DNA from: Tolypeutes matacus
Taxonomy: Eukaryota > Chordata > Mammalia > Cingulata > Chlamyphoridae
Length of the DNA: 64,000 nucleotides
Reading direction: 5' to 3'
Assembly: GCA_026826555.1 (NCBI GenBank)
Contig: JAKSZT010033642.1
Location: forward strand, 186,001-250,000
Position 1 is the stretch's first letter; each line of letters begins with the position of its first letter. Under the pieces are notes generated by a model. It saw only the letters and a list, made by a program, of their open reading frames with translations, made no database searches and had not been told where the DNA came from. The translations under genes were made by a program, and so were the position numbers. Of the stretch, positions 36,249 through 48,340 are shown piece after piece.

Positions 36249-36928
36249 TGTATTAGTCTGCCAAAGGGGCTGCTGATCCGAAGTACCAAAAATCTGTTGG
36301 TCTTATAAAGGGCATTTATTTGTGGTAAAACCTTAATATTTCAAGGCAGAAAAAATATCCAAATCAAGGTTGCTTTCTCACTAAAATCAATTGTCACATG
36401 TTGAAGCAAGATGGCCACTGATCTCTGGGTGGACACTGAGTTCCTCTTTGGGCTGCTTCTTCCTCTTGAGCCTCTACTGTACTGCTTCTTCCCATTATCA
36501 GCTATAGGCTGGCATAGGGCTCATCACTTAGGACTTCCTATACCAGTCTTGGCTGCCCAGATTTTTTCTCAAGGTCACCTGTAAGCTACCAGGCAAAATG
36601 GCTTATCTCTCCCCAGGTTTTCAGCTGTTTGAGCTTTCTTCTGTCACATGGCAGTATCAAAAGTGACAGCTGTCTCTATTCCTGTGTGTCTGTCTCTGTG
36701 AATGTCCCTTTATATCAGACCGACCAAGTTGGTGGGGATTCAACCTATGTCAGTCCTTACATAGGTAATATATACAAAAAGCCCTCTAAGCGATCTTAAC
36801 AGATATTCTAATAAAAGACGCCTCAGATGAATTTAATGTATTCAAGGATATCATACCAGAGGAAAAGAATAGCTTACAAACATAATCTTTCTCTTTTTGG
36901 GATTCATAAATAATCTCAAACTATCACA
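36249..36928 (-). mobile_element. Solo 'T' family LTR with perfect 5-bp target duplication
   Basis: A 680-bp LTR starting TGTATTAGTCTGCC and ending CTATCACA, flanked on both sides by AATAT. This copy gives the clearest boundary evidence for the family: TG...CA-type ends and 5-bp duplications. It lies within an antisense L1. Confidence 0.88.
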
Positions 36929-36933
36929 AATAT

Positions 36934-37420
36934 TACACTTTTTTCAGAGAAGATTTAGATGTACATTCACAGAAAAATTACACCAAAAGTATAGGGAATT
37001 CCCATATAATCCCTTTCACCCACACCCATTGCTTTGCCTATTAATGATATCTTAGATTATTATGGTACATTTATTAAAATTAATGAACCCATATTGAATC
37101 TTTGTTATAAACCAAAGTGTGTAGTTTACATTATAGATTGCACTTTGTACTGTAGAGTTCTACAGGTCTTGACAAATGTATAATGTTAAGTGTCCATTAC
37201 TGCAGTATCATACAGGAAAATATCACCACCCATTCATCCCTCCTGCACACTTCTAAAACCTTAGATACCACTACCTTTATATAAAGTTTACAACTCTTCC
37301 ATTAACACATGATAATTATTACAATTATAATATATCTCCTTTGGTCAATATTTACACTCCTCCCAATTCTTGAGGGATTTGGGATAACGTCAGCTCTAAA
37401 TGCTTTGGGCTAAGAAGGGA
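36934..37420 (-). repeat. L1 3'UTR, antisense
   Basis: CAGAGAAGATTTAGATGTACATTCACAG, TATAGGGAATTCCCATATAA and TTCTACAGGTCTTGACAAATG are words of old antisense L1 3'UTRs. A TTTG/TTTTG simple repeat follows at 37450-37482. Confidence 0.6.
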
Positions 37421-37499
37421 TTTGGATATTATGGCACAGAAAGGAGCTTTTTTGTTTGTTTGTTTGTTTTGTTTTGTTTTTACTTTCATATGTCATTTT

Positions 37500-39965
37500 A
37501 TTTTATTTATTTTTTAATAATTTTTTAAAAAGATACTTTGATTACATAAATGTTACACAAAAATTATAGGGATTCCCATATGCCCTACCTCCCACACCTC
37601 CCACAACTGCCCACATAAACATCTTTCATTAGTGTGGCACATCACCTGCAATGCACATACACATCCTGGGGCTTTGCCACTAAGCATGGACCCTAGTTCA
37701 CATTGTAGACCACACTCTCTCCCACAGAGTTCTGCATGTTATATAATGATATAAAATGGCCTATATCTGTCATTGTAATGTCAGTCAGGATAATTCCCAA
37801 GTCCCAAAAAAGCCCCTGTATTACAACTGTTTTCCCTCTCCCTGCCCTCAAAACATCATGTGGCCACTGGCTCCACATTAATGTAATTTCGTCCATTGCC
37901 TGAATAACAATATGTCCATAACAGAATACCAAAAAGTCCACTCTAGTCCATAGCTCTCCCCCCAAACCTGAGGAGACTGGGATGGTGATGTCCACTCAAC
38001 CTCCAAGCAAGAGTGGGCTTATATCCCATGGATACAATGAATAGGATTATCCTGTCTGCAGCTGCAGACACTTTCCATTCCCTGGGGTGGCCTATGTCCA
38101 TCATCATCTCTCCGATAGGTGTCCTGGGTGCATCCATTGAGCTGTAGAATAGGAGTTGTAGCTTCACCGAGATTCTGGACTCAGCTGGCACATGGACAGC
38201 CAAAAGACTCCAGTCTCTGGAATTACACCTACAAACTCCAGCACCACATATAGGTTTGAATAGAAGGATCAGATGGACCATGTGCAGGGAGGACATAATT
38301 GAGTTCAACTCTGTCACTCTCAGAAGCACAGATTCCAAAATAGTGTACATTGATAAGGCACTAAACTCTGGAGCTATCCACCCTTATATAGGACCTGGGT
38401 GTCTCCAGAGCCTCAGGAGCCCCTCTATTTGGGGTGATATCCATATTGGAAGCCTATGAGGTCCTACTGAGATGTGCATAAGTGTTACTTCTGGGATGAT
38501 CTCCAGACTCACTTTGAAGTCTCTTCCATATGAACTCATTTGTCTTTACCTTTTCCCCCTTTTATTCCAGGTCTTTTTCCAGTCTTTTTGCCAGTTGACA
38601 CTTATTAGTAATCACTTGGTGCCAGGGAGGCTCATCCCCAGAAGGCATGTCCCACGCTGGTAGGAAGGTAATGCATTCATATGCTGAGTTTGACTTAGAG
38701 AGGGGCCACATTTGAGCAAAAAGGAGGCTTTTCAGGAGGCAAACCTTAGACACCCCACAGCAACAGGTTGAGGTTAAATTTCAAGAGCAAAGACCCATAA
38801 GGCTAGTCATCAATAACAAGAGTCCATAAGTGGATCATCATCCTTTGCCAGACACTGCCCCTGAACTTACGGGACTATTGCTTCTCCCTTGGAGAATGTG
38901 GCAGAGCTCTCCAGGATGGGAATTCAATATTTCCACCCATTGTGAACATGCCCTGTGAGCATTTGAACAATTTTATATACTTTTTATTTATGTTCATGTG
39001 AACTTCCTCCTATGCGTCCCCCATCCCTGACACACCCCACCAACGATTCTCTCCCACCCCATTTGTAGCCCATTTGTGATCCAAAGCTTCTTTAAAGATG
39101 AGCCAATACAATTAAGAAGAAAATGAAATAATAATGATAACTTTAAAGTTAAGACATAAAATACATGAAAACTTAAAAAAAAAAACTAAAAATAAAAAAA
39201 ATTAAAGGATTGGGATATTCAAAAACTGGGAAAATTTTTTCAAAAAAAATTTTTGGACATTTTGTTTTTTACACTGCAATATCAGGTATCCAATCTGTAC
39301 CGTGGCATCTTTCCCCTCTCACTCCCCAGTGTCTCACTATTTTTTATTTAATTTTCAAAGAGGTTTTTAGGTCACAGCAATGTCACACTTCAAATACAAG
39401 AGACTGTCATATATCCAACCTCCTCCCCCTTTCCTTACCCCATATTAAAATCTTTTTGTATGTGGATGGTAGCATTGTTATAACTGTTATACAGATAGTG
39501 AAACATAGCTACTAAACATTATCAATGGTTTACAGTATGGTTTATATTTTAGACCATACACTTTTATAAATTTTGATGATATTTACCATGTCCTGTGTCC
39601 ATCACTGTGAGGTAATGAAAAACATTTTCACTGACCACTAAATACCCCATTTGATCTATTCTCTTCCTCTCTCCCCATTACCCTGGGGTTCACAATGACC
39701 CCCTGGCTTGACTCATTGGATGACAAGATTCATAGTTACATGCAATGAGGTCTTGACACTTTTGTTTGTCCTCCCCTAATAGGAATCACCCTTGCTCATA
39801 AGAGACATCCACCTGTCTATTTCTGAGCCATTCGGTCCTCCCAAAGATGTGAGTCCATGTCCTTCCCGGTCATTGTGTAGGTCTCCACCCACTGATACAA
39901 TACATTATGACAGAATGAACACTTATACACTCCCTAGAAGTCTGCTCCAGGAAATCCCTGTCCCA
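37500..39965 (-). repeat. L1 long 3'UTR, antisense (copy 2 of the A+B unit)
   Basis: Part A runs from the T-rich start at about 37510 to about 39240, and part B from about 39350 to 39965. It is collinear with 19160-21835 and 59395-61760. Because it continues into 39966-40440, this copy shows more of the same 3'UTR. Confidence 0.8.
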
Positions 39966-40440
39966 AATGCCCCCAACCAACACCCGAAACCAGTGACCAT
40001 TCCTTGACATATTGCCATAAGAGCATTCCCACCTTTGTACTTTCAACCTCATACCCACAAATCCCCAGTGTTCACCTGGTCCCTCTCCCATCTGTCCCCC
40101 CCAGTATCCTGGGTATTCTAACCCACCCTTCCCAATCTATCCACCTGTCAACCTGTAACACCAAACCCAATAATATCAATACCCACCTGTCCTATCCCTT
40201 CAATACACAACTATCCTCGATCACTTTACCATACATTACATCCATATGGGTGATAGCTCACAACTTTCTCTTTTCTTCCTCTTTCTTGTAAACCTATCTT
40301 TCAGACAATAGTTCTCAGAGACTGCTCAATTTCCTTAAGTCATATCAATGATGTCATGTACTGTTCATCCTTCAATGCCTGGCTTGCTTCATTCAACATG
40401 AAGAAGTTATTTTGCTTATTCATGTAGATAACCCTTATTT
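39966..40440 (-). repeat. Further antisense L1 3'UTR, G-poor on plus strand
   Basis: C/A/T-rich sequence with very few G (for example around 40080-40200). It closes with GGCTTGCTTCATTCAACATG, which resembles the antisense L1 region next to ORF2 at 41810-41830. Confidence 0.55.
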
Positions 40441-40795
40441 TTTGAAATTTAATTTGTTTTGAATTTGTTTTGTTGTTTGTACAGCACAAGCTGGAAGAAC
40501 TAGATAGTAGGAGCTCACCACATTTCTGCTGGGATACAGGAATCAAATGGTATATAAACAAAGATTTAGATGTATGAGAAATATACTTAAGAGGTATATT
40601 GGAAGTTTTCAGTTCAAAGAAAAGGGATTGAAGAATCATAATTAGGGGAAATATAAATGAGTACATCTATGTTATATTGGTGAAATAGAGTATCATATAT
40701 CCCCAAATAGGGCCTGCTGTAAGGGTCTTGATTTTGTGACACACCACTAGATTCCTCAAGAGAACTCTTGTTTGAGGCTTTGTTTACTGTGGCAG
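40441..40795. other. Interval without recognised feature
   Basis: No similarity to other parts of the window. Minus-strand frames here are short. Confidence 0.3.
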
Positions 40796-41890
40796 TTTGT
40801 GAAATCTGAGACCTGCAAAAATGTAACCCTTGGAATGACCTCACAAATCTTTTTGAAATCTATTAGCCATAAATCTACTTTGTATTTACTATTTCTGACT
40901 TTTGGTCAAGGTCTTTTTCCAAATGCATCACCCATATGCACTTGGTAATAATTCCTCAGTGCAGGAACACAACCCTGGGAGTCATGTACCATATTAGAGG
41001 AAAGGTAGTGTGTTTATTTGCTGAGTTTGGCTTAAAGGAGATCACTTTTGAAAACAAGCTGATTTCAGGAGGTAACTCCTTAAGCATTAATTATAATTAT
41101 ACATTTCATATTTAGAAGGAAAATTTCACATGTACAATCATAAAGATCTAGGACTTAGCAAATAGGCCTGTCCTCTTTTTTTAAGGCATGGATTATATAT
41201 TCCAGAGATTCATGCCATTTTATTTGAAAAAGTAGCAGAGCTTCCCCAGGATGGAAGTTCAGTGTTGTGTTAGCTACTGCGTGTACTTCTATCTCTCAAA
41301 AAAACATACCTATGACAACATGAACTTATTCACATCTCACAGAAGCATACTCAAGGTGCAACTTTCCCCTCACATCATCCCACTATCAGCACCCCACTCT
41401 AGCAACACAACTCTGTTAAAGATCCTGAAAGTACACTCTTATACCTGTATTCCTAACCACAATCCTTGGTTACTAAATAATTCACTGATTTATATAGTCA
41501 CCCACTTCATTCTCTAGCTTTCCTTCTAGCTTCATGGACACTCCAAAACTGCCCTTTCAAACACATTCGCACTCACACTTCAGGGCTGTTATTTACACCC
41601 ATATTGCTGTGCAACCATCACCTCTGTCCATTTCCAAACCATTATAATCAAGCAAATTATACATTCTTTGCACATTAAGCATTGGCACATCAACCTCTAT
41701 TCCACTTCTATTTCCTAGCAACCTGTCTTCTAGATTCTACTTCCCTGAATCTACTCACTATCCTTAATTCATATCAGGAAGATCATGCAATAGTAGTCAT
41801 TTTGTGTCTGGCTTATTTCATTCAACATAAGGGCCTCAAGGTTCATCAATGCTGTCTCATGTATCAAAACTTAATTTCTTCTTACAGCTG
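40796..41890 (-). repeat. L1 3'UTR, antisense, joined to ORF2
   Basis: The left part matches the second half of part A (TTTGGTCAAGGTCTTTTTCC, GGGAGTCATGTACCA, TTTGCTGAGTTTGGCTTA). It runs without a break into ORF2 sequence at 41890. This copy therefore links the long unit to an L1 open reading frame. Confidence 0.7.
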
Positions 41891-42860
41891 AATAATATTA
41901 CATTGTATGCCTATACCACATTTTGCTTATCCATTCATCTGTTAATGGACACCTGGGTTTTTTCCCTCTTTTGACAATTGTGAATAAGGTGTGCACATAT
42001 CTGTTTGTGTACCTGCTTTTTATTCTTCTAGGTGTATACTTCATAACAGGATTTCCAGATAATATGGCAATTGTATAGATAGATCCTGAGGAAATGCCAA
42101 ACATTCCTTCACAGTCACTGTAACATTCTACATTCTTACCAGCAGTGAATGAGTTTTACCATTTCTCCACATGCTTTCCAGAACTTGTGGGTTTCTGTTT
42201 TGTTTTGTTTTGTTTTCAATAGAAGCCAAATCTAGGACATATTAAATGATATGTCATTGTAGTTTTGACTTGCATTTCCGTAATATATAGTGATGTTGAG
42301 TACTTTTCATGTGTTTTTAGCCATTTGTATTTCCTCTTTGGAAAAAAGTGTTTATTCATGACTTTTGTCCTTTATTTTTAAGTGTTGGTTGATTTTTACT
42401 TTGAGTTGTAGGAGATTTTTATATATTCTGGATATTAAACCCTTATCAAATATGTATTTCCATCTATTTTCTTTCACTGATTGGCCTGTCTTTTCACTTT
42501 CTTTGTAAAGACCTTTGAAGCATAAAAATATTTAATTTTGAGGAGGTTCAGCTTATCTACTTTTTCTTTTACTACTCATGGACTATCTACCACAAGATGT
42601 TCTTTGCTTCCTTACATTTTCATCTAGGAACTTAATGGTCCTTCCTCTCACCTTTAGGTCTTTGATCCATTTTAAATTAATTTTATATGGTGTGAGATGA
42701 AGGTCCACTTTCATTCTTTCTGGTGTCTAAGTTTTGGTTATCATGGTGCGTTTTCTCTGGAGATCAGTTTCTCTCTCTTGCCCAGGGATTTCTTAGTGAC
42801 TGGCCTTGTGTAAAATCTCCTATTTGATTCTTAGTTCAATTTAACATGAACTTTAAAGAG
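41891..42860 (-). pseudogene. L1 ORF2 C-terminal region, antisense
   Basis: A minus-strand frame (41898-42104) contains HTLFTIVKRGKKPRCPLTDEWISKM, the ORF2 C-terminus. Further right come antisense words typical of ORF2 (TTCTGGATATTAAACCCTTATC, GGTCTTTGATCCATTTT, TATGGTGTGAGATGAAGGTCC). It is broken throughout. Confidence 0.8.
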
Positions 42861-43199
42861 CTCTTGTTTAACCGGGGTTTTTCAGCTTTTATTTGTATCA
42901 TTTTTTTTCTCTAGATATTTAATGCACATTTTGAGATTGCACTATGTGTGAATTGTTTCATCCCCAGGAGTAAGCCTCCTTTCCCCTTTTCCTCTTCCAT
43001 AAATGTTGATCATTTTACATTTAATCTGCATTTATAGATTTTCAAAACTTCTTTTGCTAATTCCAGCAATCTTTACCTGGAAGTTTTGCTAGAATCTAGG
43101 TAATCTTGTTCATTTTGCTAATTAATTCCTGCCTGTGTAAAAATACTATACGCTTTAACTTTTGATTAAATTACTTCAATTAAGGGCTTTTTTTCTTAA
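42861..43199. other. Interval, probably continuing decayed L1
   Basis: No frame or clear repeat boundary. Confidence 0.3.
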
Positions 43200-43679
43200 T
43201 TTTTAATTTTAAAAGATGCTTAGATTACATAAATGTTACACAAAAATTACAGGAATTTCCATGTTCCCCACCTCCCACACCTCCCATAACATCCCACATA
43301 AACATCTTTCATTAGTGTGGCACATCACCTGCAATGGATATACACTTCCTGGGGTTTTGCCACTAAGCATGGACCATAGTTCACATTGTAGACCACACTC
43401 TCTCCCATACAGTTCTGCATGTTATATGCTGATATAAAATGGCTTATATCTGTCGTTGTAATGTCACTCAGGATAATCGCCAAGTCCTGAAAAAGCACCT
43501 GTATAACAACTGCTTTTTCCTTCCTTGCCTCAAAAGCATCCAGTAGCCACTAGCTCCACCTCACTGTTGTAATTTCTTCCATTGCTTGAATCATATTATG
43601 TCTACAACAGAATACCATTAAGTCCACTCTAATCCATAGCTCTTCCCCAAATCCTGAGGAGTTTGGGATGGTGATGCTT
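43200..43679 (-). repeat. L1 3'UTR part A, antisense, truncated
   Basis: It matches the first ~480 bp of part A closely (CATTAGTGTGGCACATCACC, GACCACACTCTCTCCCA, TTTGGGATGGTGATG). It is cut by the start of an LTR at about 43680. Confidence 0.8.
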
Positions 43680-44012
43680 GACCCAAGATAGGTCATATTC
43701 CTTTACCTGGAATCCTTTATTAACTGACTAATACACAGAAAAAAGCTGCAGAGACAGAGAGGAACCCAGGAGCTGTTTCCAGAAGCTGAAAGCAATGGGG
43801 CATGGAAGAGAGGGTAGAGATGAGCAGACACTGCCATGTGCCTGAACCATCCCCAGCTTCATCTTGGAAAGAAAGGATTGCCTGATAATGCATTCATATA
43901 GACACATTCACAGCCTCAAAATTATAAGTATCTAACCTAATAAATTCTCATTTTAAAAAGCCAACCCATTTCTTGTATATTGCTCCCAGCAGCTTTTAGC
44001 AAACTAAACCAG
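43680..44012 (+). repeat. MaLR 5' LTR, 5'-truncated
   Basis: The 3' end AAAGCCAACCCATTTCTTG, TATATTGCTCCCAGCAGC and AGCAAACTAAACCA is typical of MaLR/ERVL LTRs. GAAATTGGTAAC follows at once, the usual start of the interior with a Leu-type primer site. Confidence 0.7.
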
Positions 44013-44056
44013 AAATTGGTAACAGGATATTGGGGTATGTGCTGCTATGTAAATGT

Positions 44057-44093
<37 letters not shown>

Positions 44094-44974
44094 AAAAGTT
44101 TTATAAATGGATAAGCAGAAGATTCTGGAAGAATTGAGAAGTGGCTGATGGGAAAAGCCTAGATTGCTTTGCAGAGACTTATAGTAGAAATGTGGATGCT
44201 AAACACACTTCTGAGGAGGCCTTAGACAGAAATGATGAATGTGTCATTGACAACTGGAAGAAAGATGACCCTTATTTTAAAGTGGCAGAGAACTTGGCAA
44301 AATTGACTCTTGATGTTAGATGGAAGGCATAACTTGAAAGTCAAAAACTTGGATATTTCACTGAGAAGATTTCCAAGGTAAATGAGGAAATCACAGCCTG
44401 GCTTCTCCTTGCAGCTCATAGCAGAAATTGAGAAGAAATGGGTAAGATGAGAACTTAACTCCTGGATAGAATGAAGCCAAAAATTGAAGGTATGGTAAAT
44501 TCTGAACTTCCAGAAAATGAGTCCCCAGAGAATACTGCCACATGTGAGGATTTAATTTAACATGGAACCAGCCAGTCCTTTCACTATAAGTCAGGATTGG
44601 AAATGCAGGTATTCAGGAAGGGTCTGTGGAAAGTCTTTCTGTCAGATGACATGGATCTCTTTTTCTTGCCTACAAAACAAAGAGGATATTTGTGAGATCT
44701 TAATGAAGAGAACCATTGCTAGTCTGAACTAAAAGGGACATAAAAATGACATATTTATAGGAAAATGACTTCAAAGGCAATAACATGGAAACTAAGGTCT
44801 GGACTTAAGATCATTTTGGGCTGATAGAGTGAATCCACCCATGTATATGGAAAGGGAGAGTATGCTCCAAATCTTGAAGTGGGTGGTCCCATTGTTCATA
44901 GAGTGTGTTGCCACCCCAGCTTCAGAGCATATGGAAAACATTCCTTCGGGTTGTGGATTGTTTGGCTGAGACCT
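44013..44974 (+). pseudogene. MaLR gag-like interior
   Basis: The MaLR 'gag' is a gag-like frame of unknown function in these elements. An open part of 63 codons (44141-44332) includes FAETYSRNVDAKHTSEEAL and AENLAKL, similar to the interior of MaLR elements. Stops follow. A 30-base A-run lies at 44058-44087. The piece ends at the insertion point of the provirus and resumes at 51156. Confidence 0.65.
44058..44087. repeat. Uninterrupted A30 tract
   Basis: Thirty A bases in a row within LTR-element interior, not at a retrotransposon tail. Confidence 0.95.
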
Positions 44975-45588
44975 TGATGGATGTTGGATGACTGAATAAC
45001 TGAAAGTAACTTGTTTCTCTCCTTGTTGATAGGAAACAATAGAATGAATCATATGTAATTAAAAGGTAATGAGATGCAACCTTCTCTTAGTTCCAAATTC
45101 CATTTCTTGTAGTCAAGAACATACTGTTGAAGCAATGAATTATGATAAGCAACTTTAACTGGCTAGCCATATCTGCACAGAAAAAAACCCCTGCCTGACC
45201 TCACTTCAATGTGCTTAATTAATATAGTACAAGTCCCACCCCAGGATGTAGTTTTCGGCCCCTTTTTTGATCATGCAATGTATGTTTAAGCATGATTTCC
45301 TGAACATGATAATCATACAATTATATAACTAGCTATGTATGTTCATCCATATGCATAAAATTAATGTGCAATCAAAACAAAAGTTAAGTAGTAACTTAGA
45401 AATTTAAACAATAGTGAAACTGCAGCACAGGGAGTCAGGTCTGAGTCAATTAATCTGACCTTGTCTCCTTTATGCAGAAACAATAAATGTAAATTCTGCC
45501 TCACTCTGTTACAGTTTTTTAAACTCTATTAATTTTTTTTCCCCCTACATCTCTGGTTATCTCCAAATGCCTAGCTTTTGGCCTAACA
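44975..45588 (+). repeat. 5' LTR of provirus 1
   Basis: A 614-bp LTR beginning TGATGGATG and ending GCCTAACA. The R/U5 side has an ACAATAAATG poly(A) signal at about 45480. Over the first ~190 bp it is roughly 85-90% identical by eye to the 3' LTR. Confidence 0.88.
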
Positions 45589-45591
45589 AAT

Positions 45592-45609
45592 TGGCAGCTT
45601 TGACAGAAC
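45592..45609 (+). promoter_or_regulatory. Primer-binding site position of provirus 1
   Basis: TGGCAGCTTTGACAGAAC starts three bases after the LTR, where the tRNA-complementary site belongs. I could not assign the tRNA with confidence. Confidence 0.5.
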
Positions 45610-46229
45610 CAAAATAAATAAAAATGGTAATCAGAAAATTCTCCCAGGTGGACTGTGGAGGTGGTTGTCTGCACTGGGGCCATCTCTGACTCCAACAGCT
45701 ACTTGGAATTTTCTTGAGGACTTGTGGGTTACCCAGGCAGAGTCCCTTCCCACCTGAAAATGGAATCAGATCATAAAGTTATGACAGAGAACTGGTTTAT
45801 CTCCTTCCCTTGGTGGGTGAGTTCATTCCTTTATTTATTACTTCTCTCTCTCTTTTTTTTTTTCTTCTGGTTAACCACAAGTTAGTATTTGGTTTCGGTT
45901 TTGTTGTTTCTCTTCAGCTTTGGCTAACTACAAGTTATCATTTGGTTTATCTTCAATAAGGTAGAAAAGGTTTGGTTACACTAGAGAGGTTTCATGGCTT
46001 TGAGCCCCATTCCCTTGCTTCTGTTAAAGGGAAGCCTGCTGTTTGGTTTTTGGCTGACTATGAGTTAGAATTTGGTTTACCTTTGCTAAGGTTGCAAAGG
46101 TTTAGTGGTAATGGGAGAGCTTTCATGGGTTTGAGTCCCACTCCCTTGCTTCCTTAAAGGGGAAGATTGCTGCCTTTTGGGCCTTTGTTTTGCCTTTTCC
46201 TGCACTCTTTTTTCATTTCTTTTTGCACC

Positions 46230-46830
46230 ATGGGGAACAGTGCATCTGTACCTGAGTGCTCACCACTAGGATGCATCATAAAACAATTGGTCTAAATTTG
46301 CGGGATCTGTGTTACAGAAACAGAAAGTGATTATTTTGTTTTGTAATAAAGCTTGGCCTAAGCACAAATTAAATAACAGAAAGGTTTAGCCAAAAAAATG
46401 GGTCTTTGAAATTTAATACCATATTGCAATTAATCTCATTTTGTAAATGGCAAGAAAAATGGGCAAAAAGTCTCATATGTTCAAATCTTCTTTGAGTTGT
46501 GGAAAGAGTTAAAAAAAAAAAAAAACGCTGAGAAATTGTGAGTTAATACTGTGTGAGTTCCCTTCAGTGCTGGTCAAAGATCTTACAAGCAATAAAAATC
46601 AAATATTTGAAGTGATGGAAACCTTGGAAACAACCATACCAAAGGAGTATAAGTTATGAGTCAAATTAGTAAACTTTATGTTTCTGTTGTTGTATCTTAA
46701 CTCTTTTGTGTTTATCTGTTAATTCATTGTATATGTCATACCTCAGGATGGTAATATTAAATTAACAAGTAAAAATATTTATAAGCTCTATTAAAATGGT
46801 CAAAAATTAAATAAATGCTTATGATAGTAT
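46230..46830 (+). pseudogene. gag: gag (matrix region) remnant of provirus 1
   Basis: Gag forms the virion core. The ATG opens MGNSASVPE, a myristoylation-type start (Gly at position 2) usual for class I matrix proteins, about 640 bp after the LTR. Sequence further on resembles matrix and is homologous to 55563-56160 at the nucleotide level. Stops appear from about the 22nd codon. No capsid or nucleocapsid zinc-knuckle sequence was recognised downstream. Confidence 0.65.
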
Positions 46831-48340
46831 ACAAAGCAGAGAGTCTGTTTTATCAAAATAGTTTTTGTACTTTAATCTTATCTTGTACTGGAACTCTAAA
46901 GCAATTAATGGCCTTTTTGGGGTTGTTGCAGGTACTAGAAATCCTTCATCCCTCATTTAGCTAAAGTACTAATCATTGTTGTAATACTTAATCAGAAAAA
47001 GTTGTACACGGGAATGGAGGACCCTCAGCAAGCTGATTTTTAAAAAGTAAAAAGTGCAATATCACAAACCCAAGTAGTAAAGGGGAGTGTACCCTAACTT
47101 ACCCTGTGAAATGGATGTGGCCAGTACCATTAGTTTTGGATGGGGTTTGTGGCAAAGGCAACATTCTAAGTGAATACCCCTTGGGTTTTCATCCCAATTG
47201 TGGAAGGGGTCAAATTATGATATAGTACCTTGTAAAAGCAACATTTACAGCATGGCACGCCCCGATGCAAGTAAAAAGCTTAACCCAATAATGTCCGGTC
47301 ACTCTAAAACCTGCCATCCCTATCCAGGGGTGAATTGCAGATACTAAAAATCAAACAAGAGAAATGGACTGTATTATGCTGCCCTCTATGGGAGAGAAAT
47401 GTGTGAAAGAACATCTGGGACACTTGCCAGCAATGACAGGTAACTCTCTATTTCATTCTTGCCCACTCCTCCATCACCCCTGTTGGGAATGTTGAGGAAG
47501 ATGCCCTCACAAAGATCTGAAATTGTGCTGTTGAAGCCCAAGAAGCAGCTGAGTAACACCACAGGAAAAAGCAGACATCATGGCTTCCAAACCCTGTGGC
47601 AGCAGTTCCAGCTACCTGTTTTAGCCAGCAGCTCATGGACATCGCCCATGAGTGTACATCATTCTCACTCTGATGATTACAACATTTACCTCACTAGATG
47701 AGACATATTAATTGAACACAGACTCATAAGGATCAAGGTATGCTTTCACTGTCACAAGCACTGTCATGTATTATAGTATAATAATACTATAGTATATAGT
47801 ATTATAACCAGTACAATACTATTTGCTGCCTAGAAAATGTAAGTGCCCTATATGAGGTTCCAGCCCAAATTAAGCATGATTAAAAAAAAAAAAAAAAAAA
47901 CTCCATTTACCGGTCACCTCACAGAGTCGTGAGATATAAGTAAGGATATTGTTTGAACATTCCATCTTACTTATAACCCCACTGGTGCAGGTCTTGGAGA
48001 AAGGATGAATGTTATTTTAAGAGAGCAAATAAAAAGTGATAAAGGATCATTACACCAAGGAACTAAGAAACTGTCCCACCTTAACCTCTTTTAATTCAGC
48101 ACCCCAGGTTACAGCCACTGCTCCAAATGAAATGCTATTAGCAAAACCAATGCAAGCATTGAAAATTCCAGTTAAAGAGTCAGTAGCCCTACAGCCTAAA
48201 AGGGGAAGTAATAATAATCTGTTGTTGCCTGTGCCTCAAAACATACAACCTGGGAAAATAAGGTCATATAGCTATCGTACTTGCCTATGCAGACTCACTA
48301 GTTGGGAATCTTAAACCCATGAGAAATATGAGTCACATAA
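46831..48340 (+). pseudogene. Provirus 1 interior, unassigned (gag/pol remnants)
   Basis: By position this should be the rest of gag, protease, and polymerase with RNase H, which normally need about 4 kb. Only 1.5 kb is present, and I recognise no catalytic motif, so a large deletion is likely. An AT-rich hairpin lies at 47781-47805 and an A-run at 47881-47899. Confidence 0.45.
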
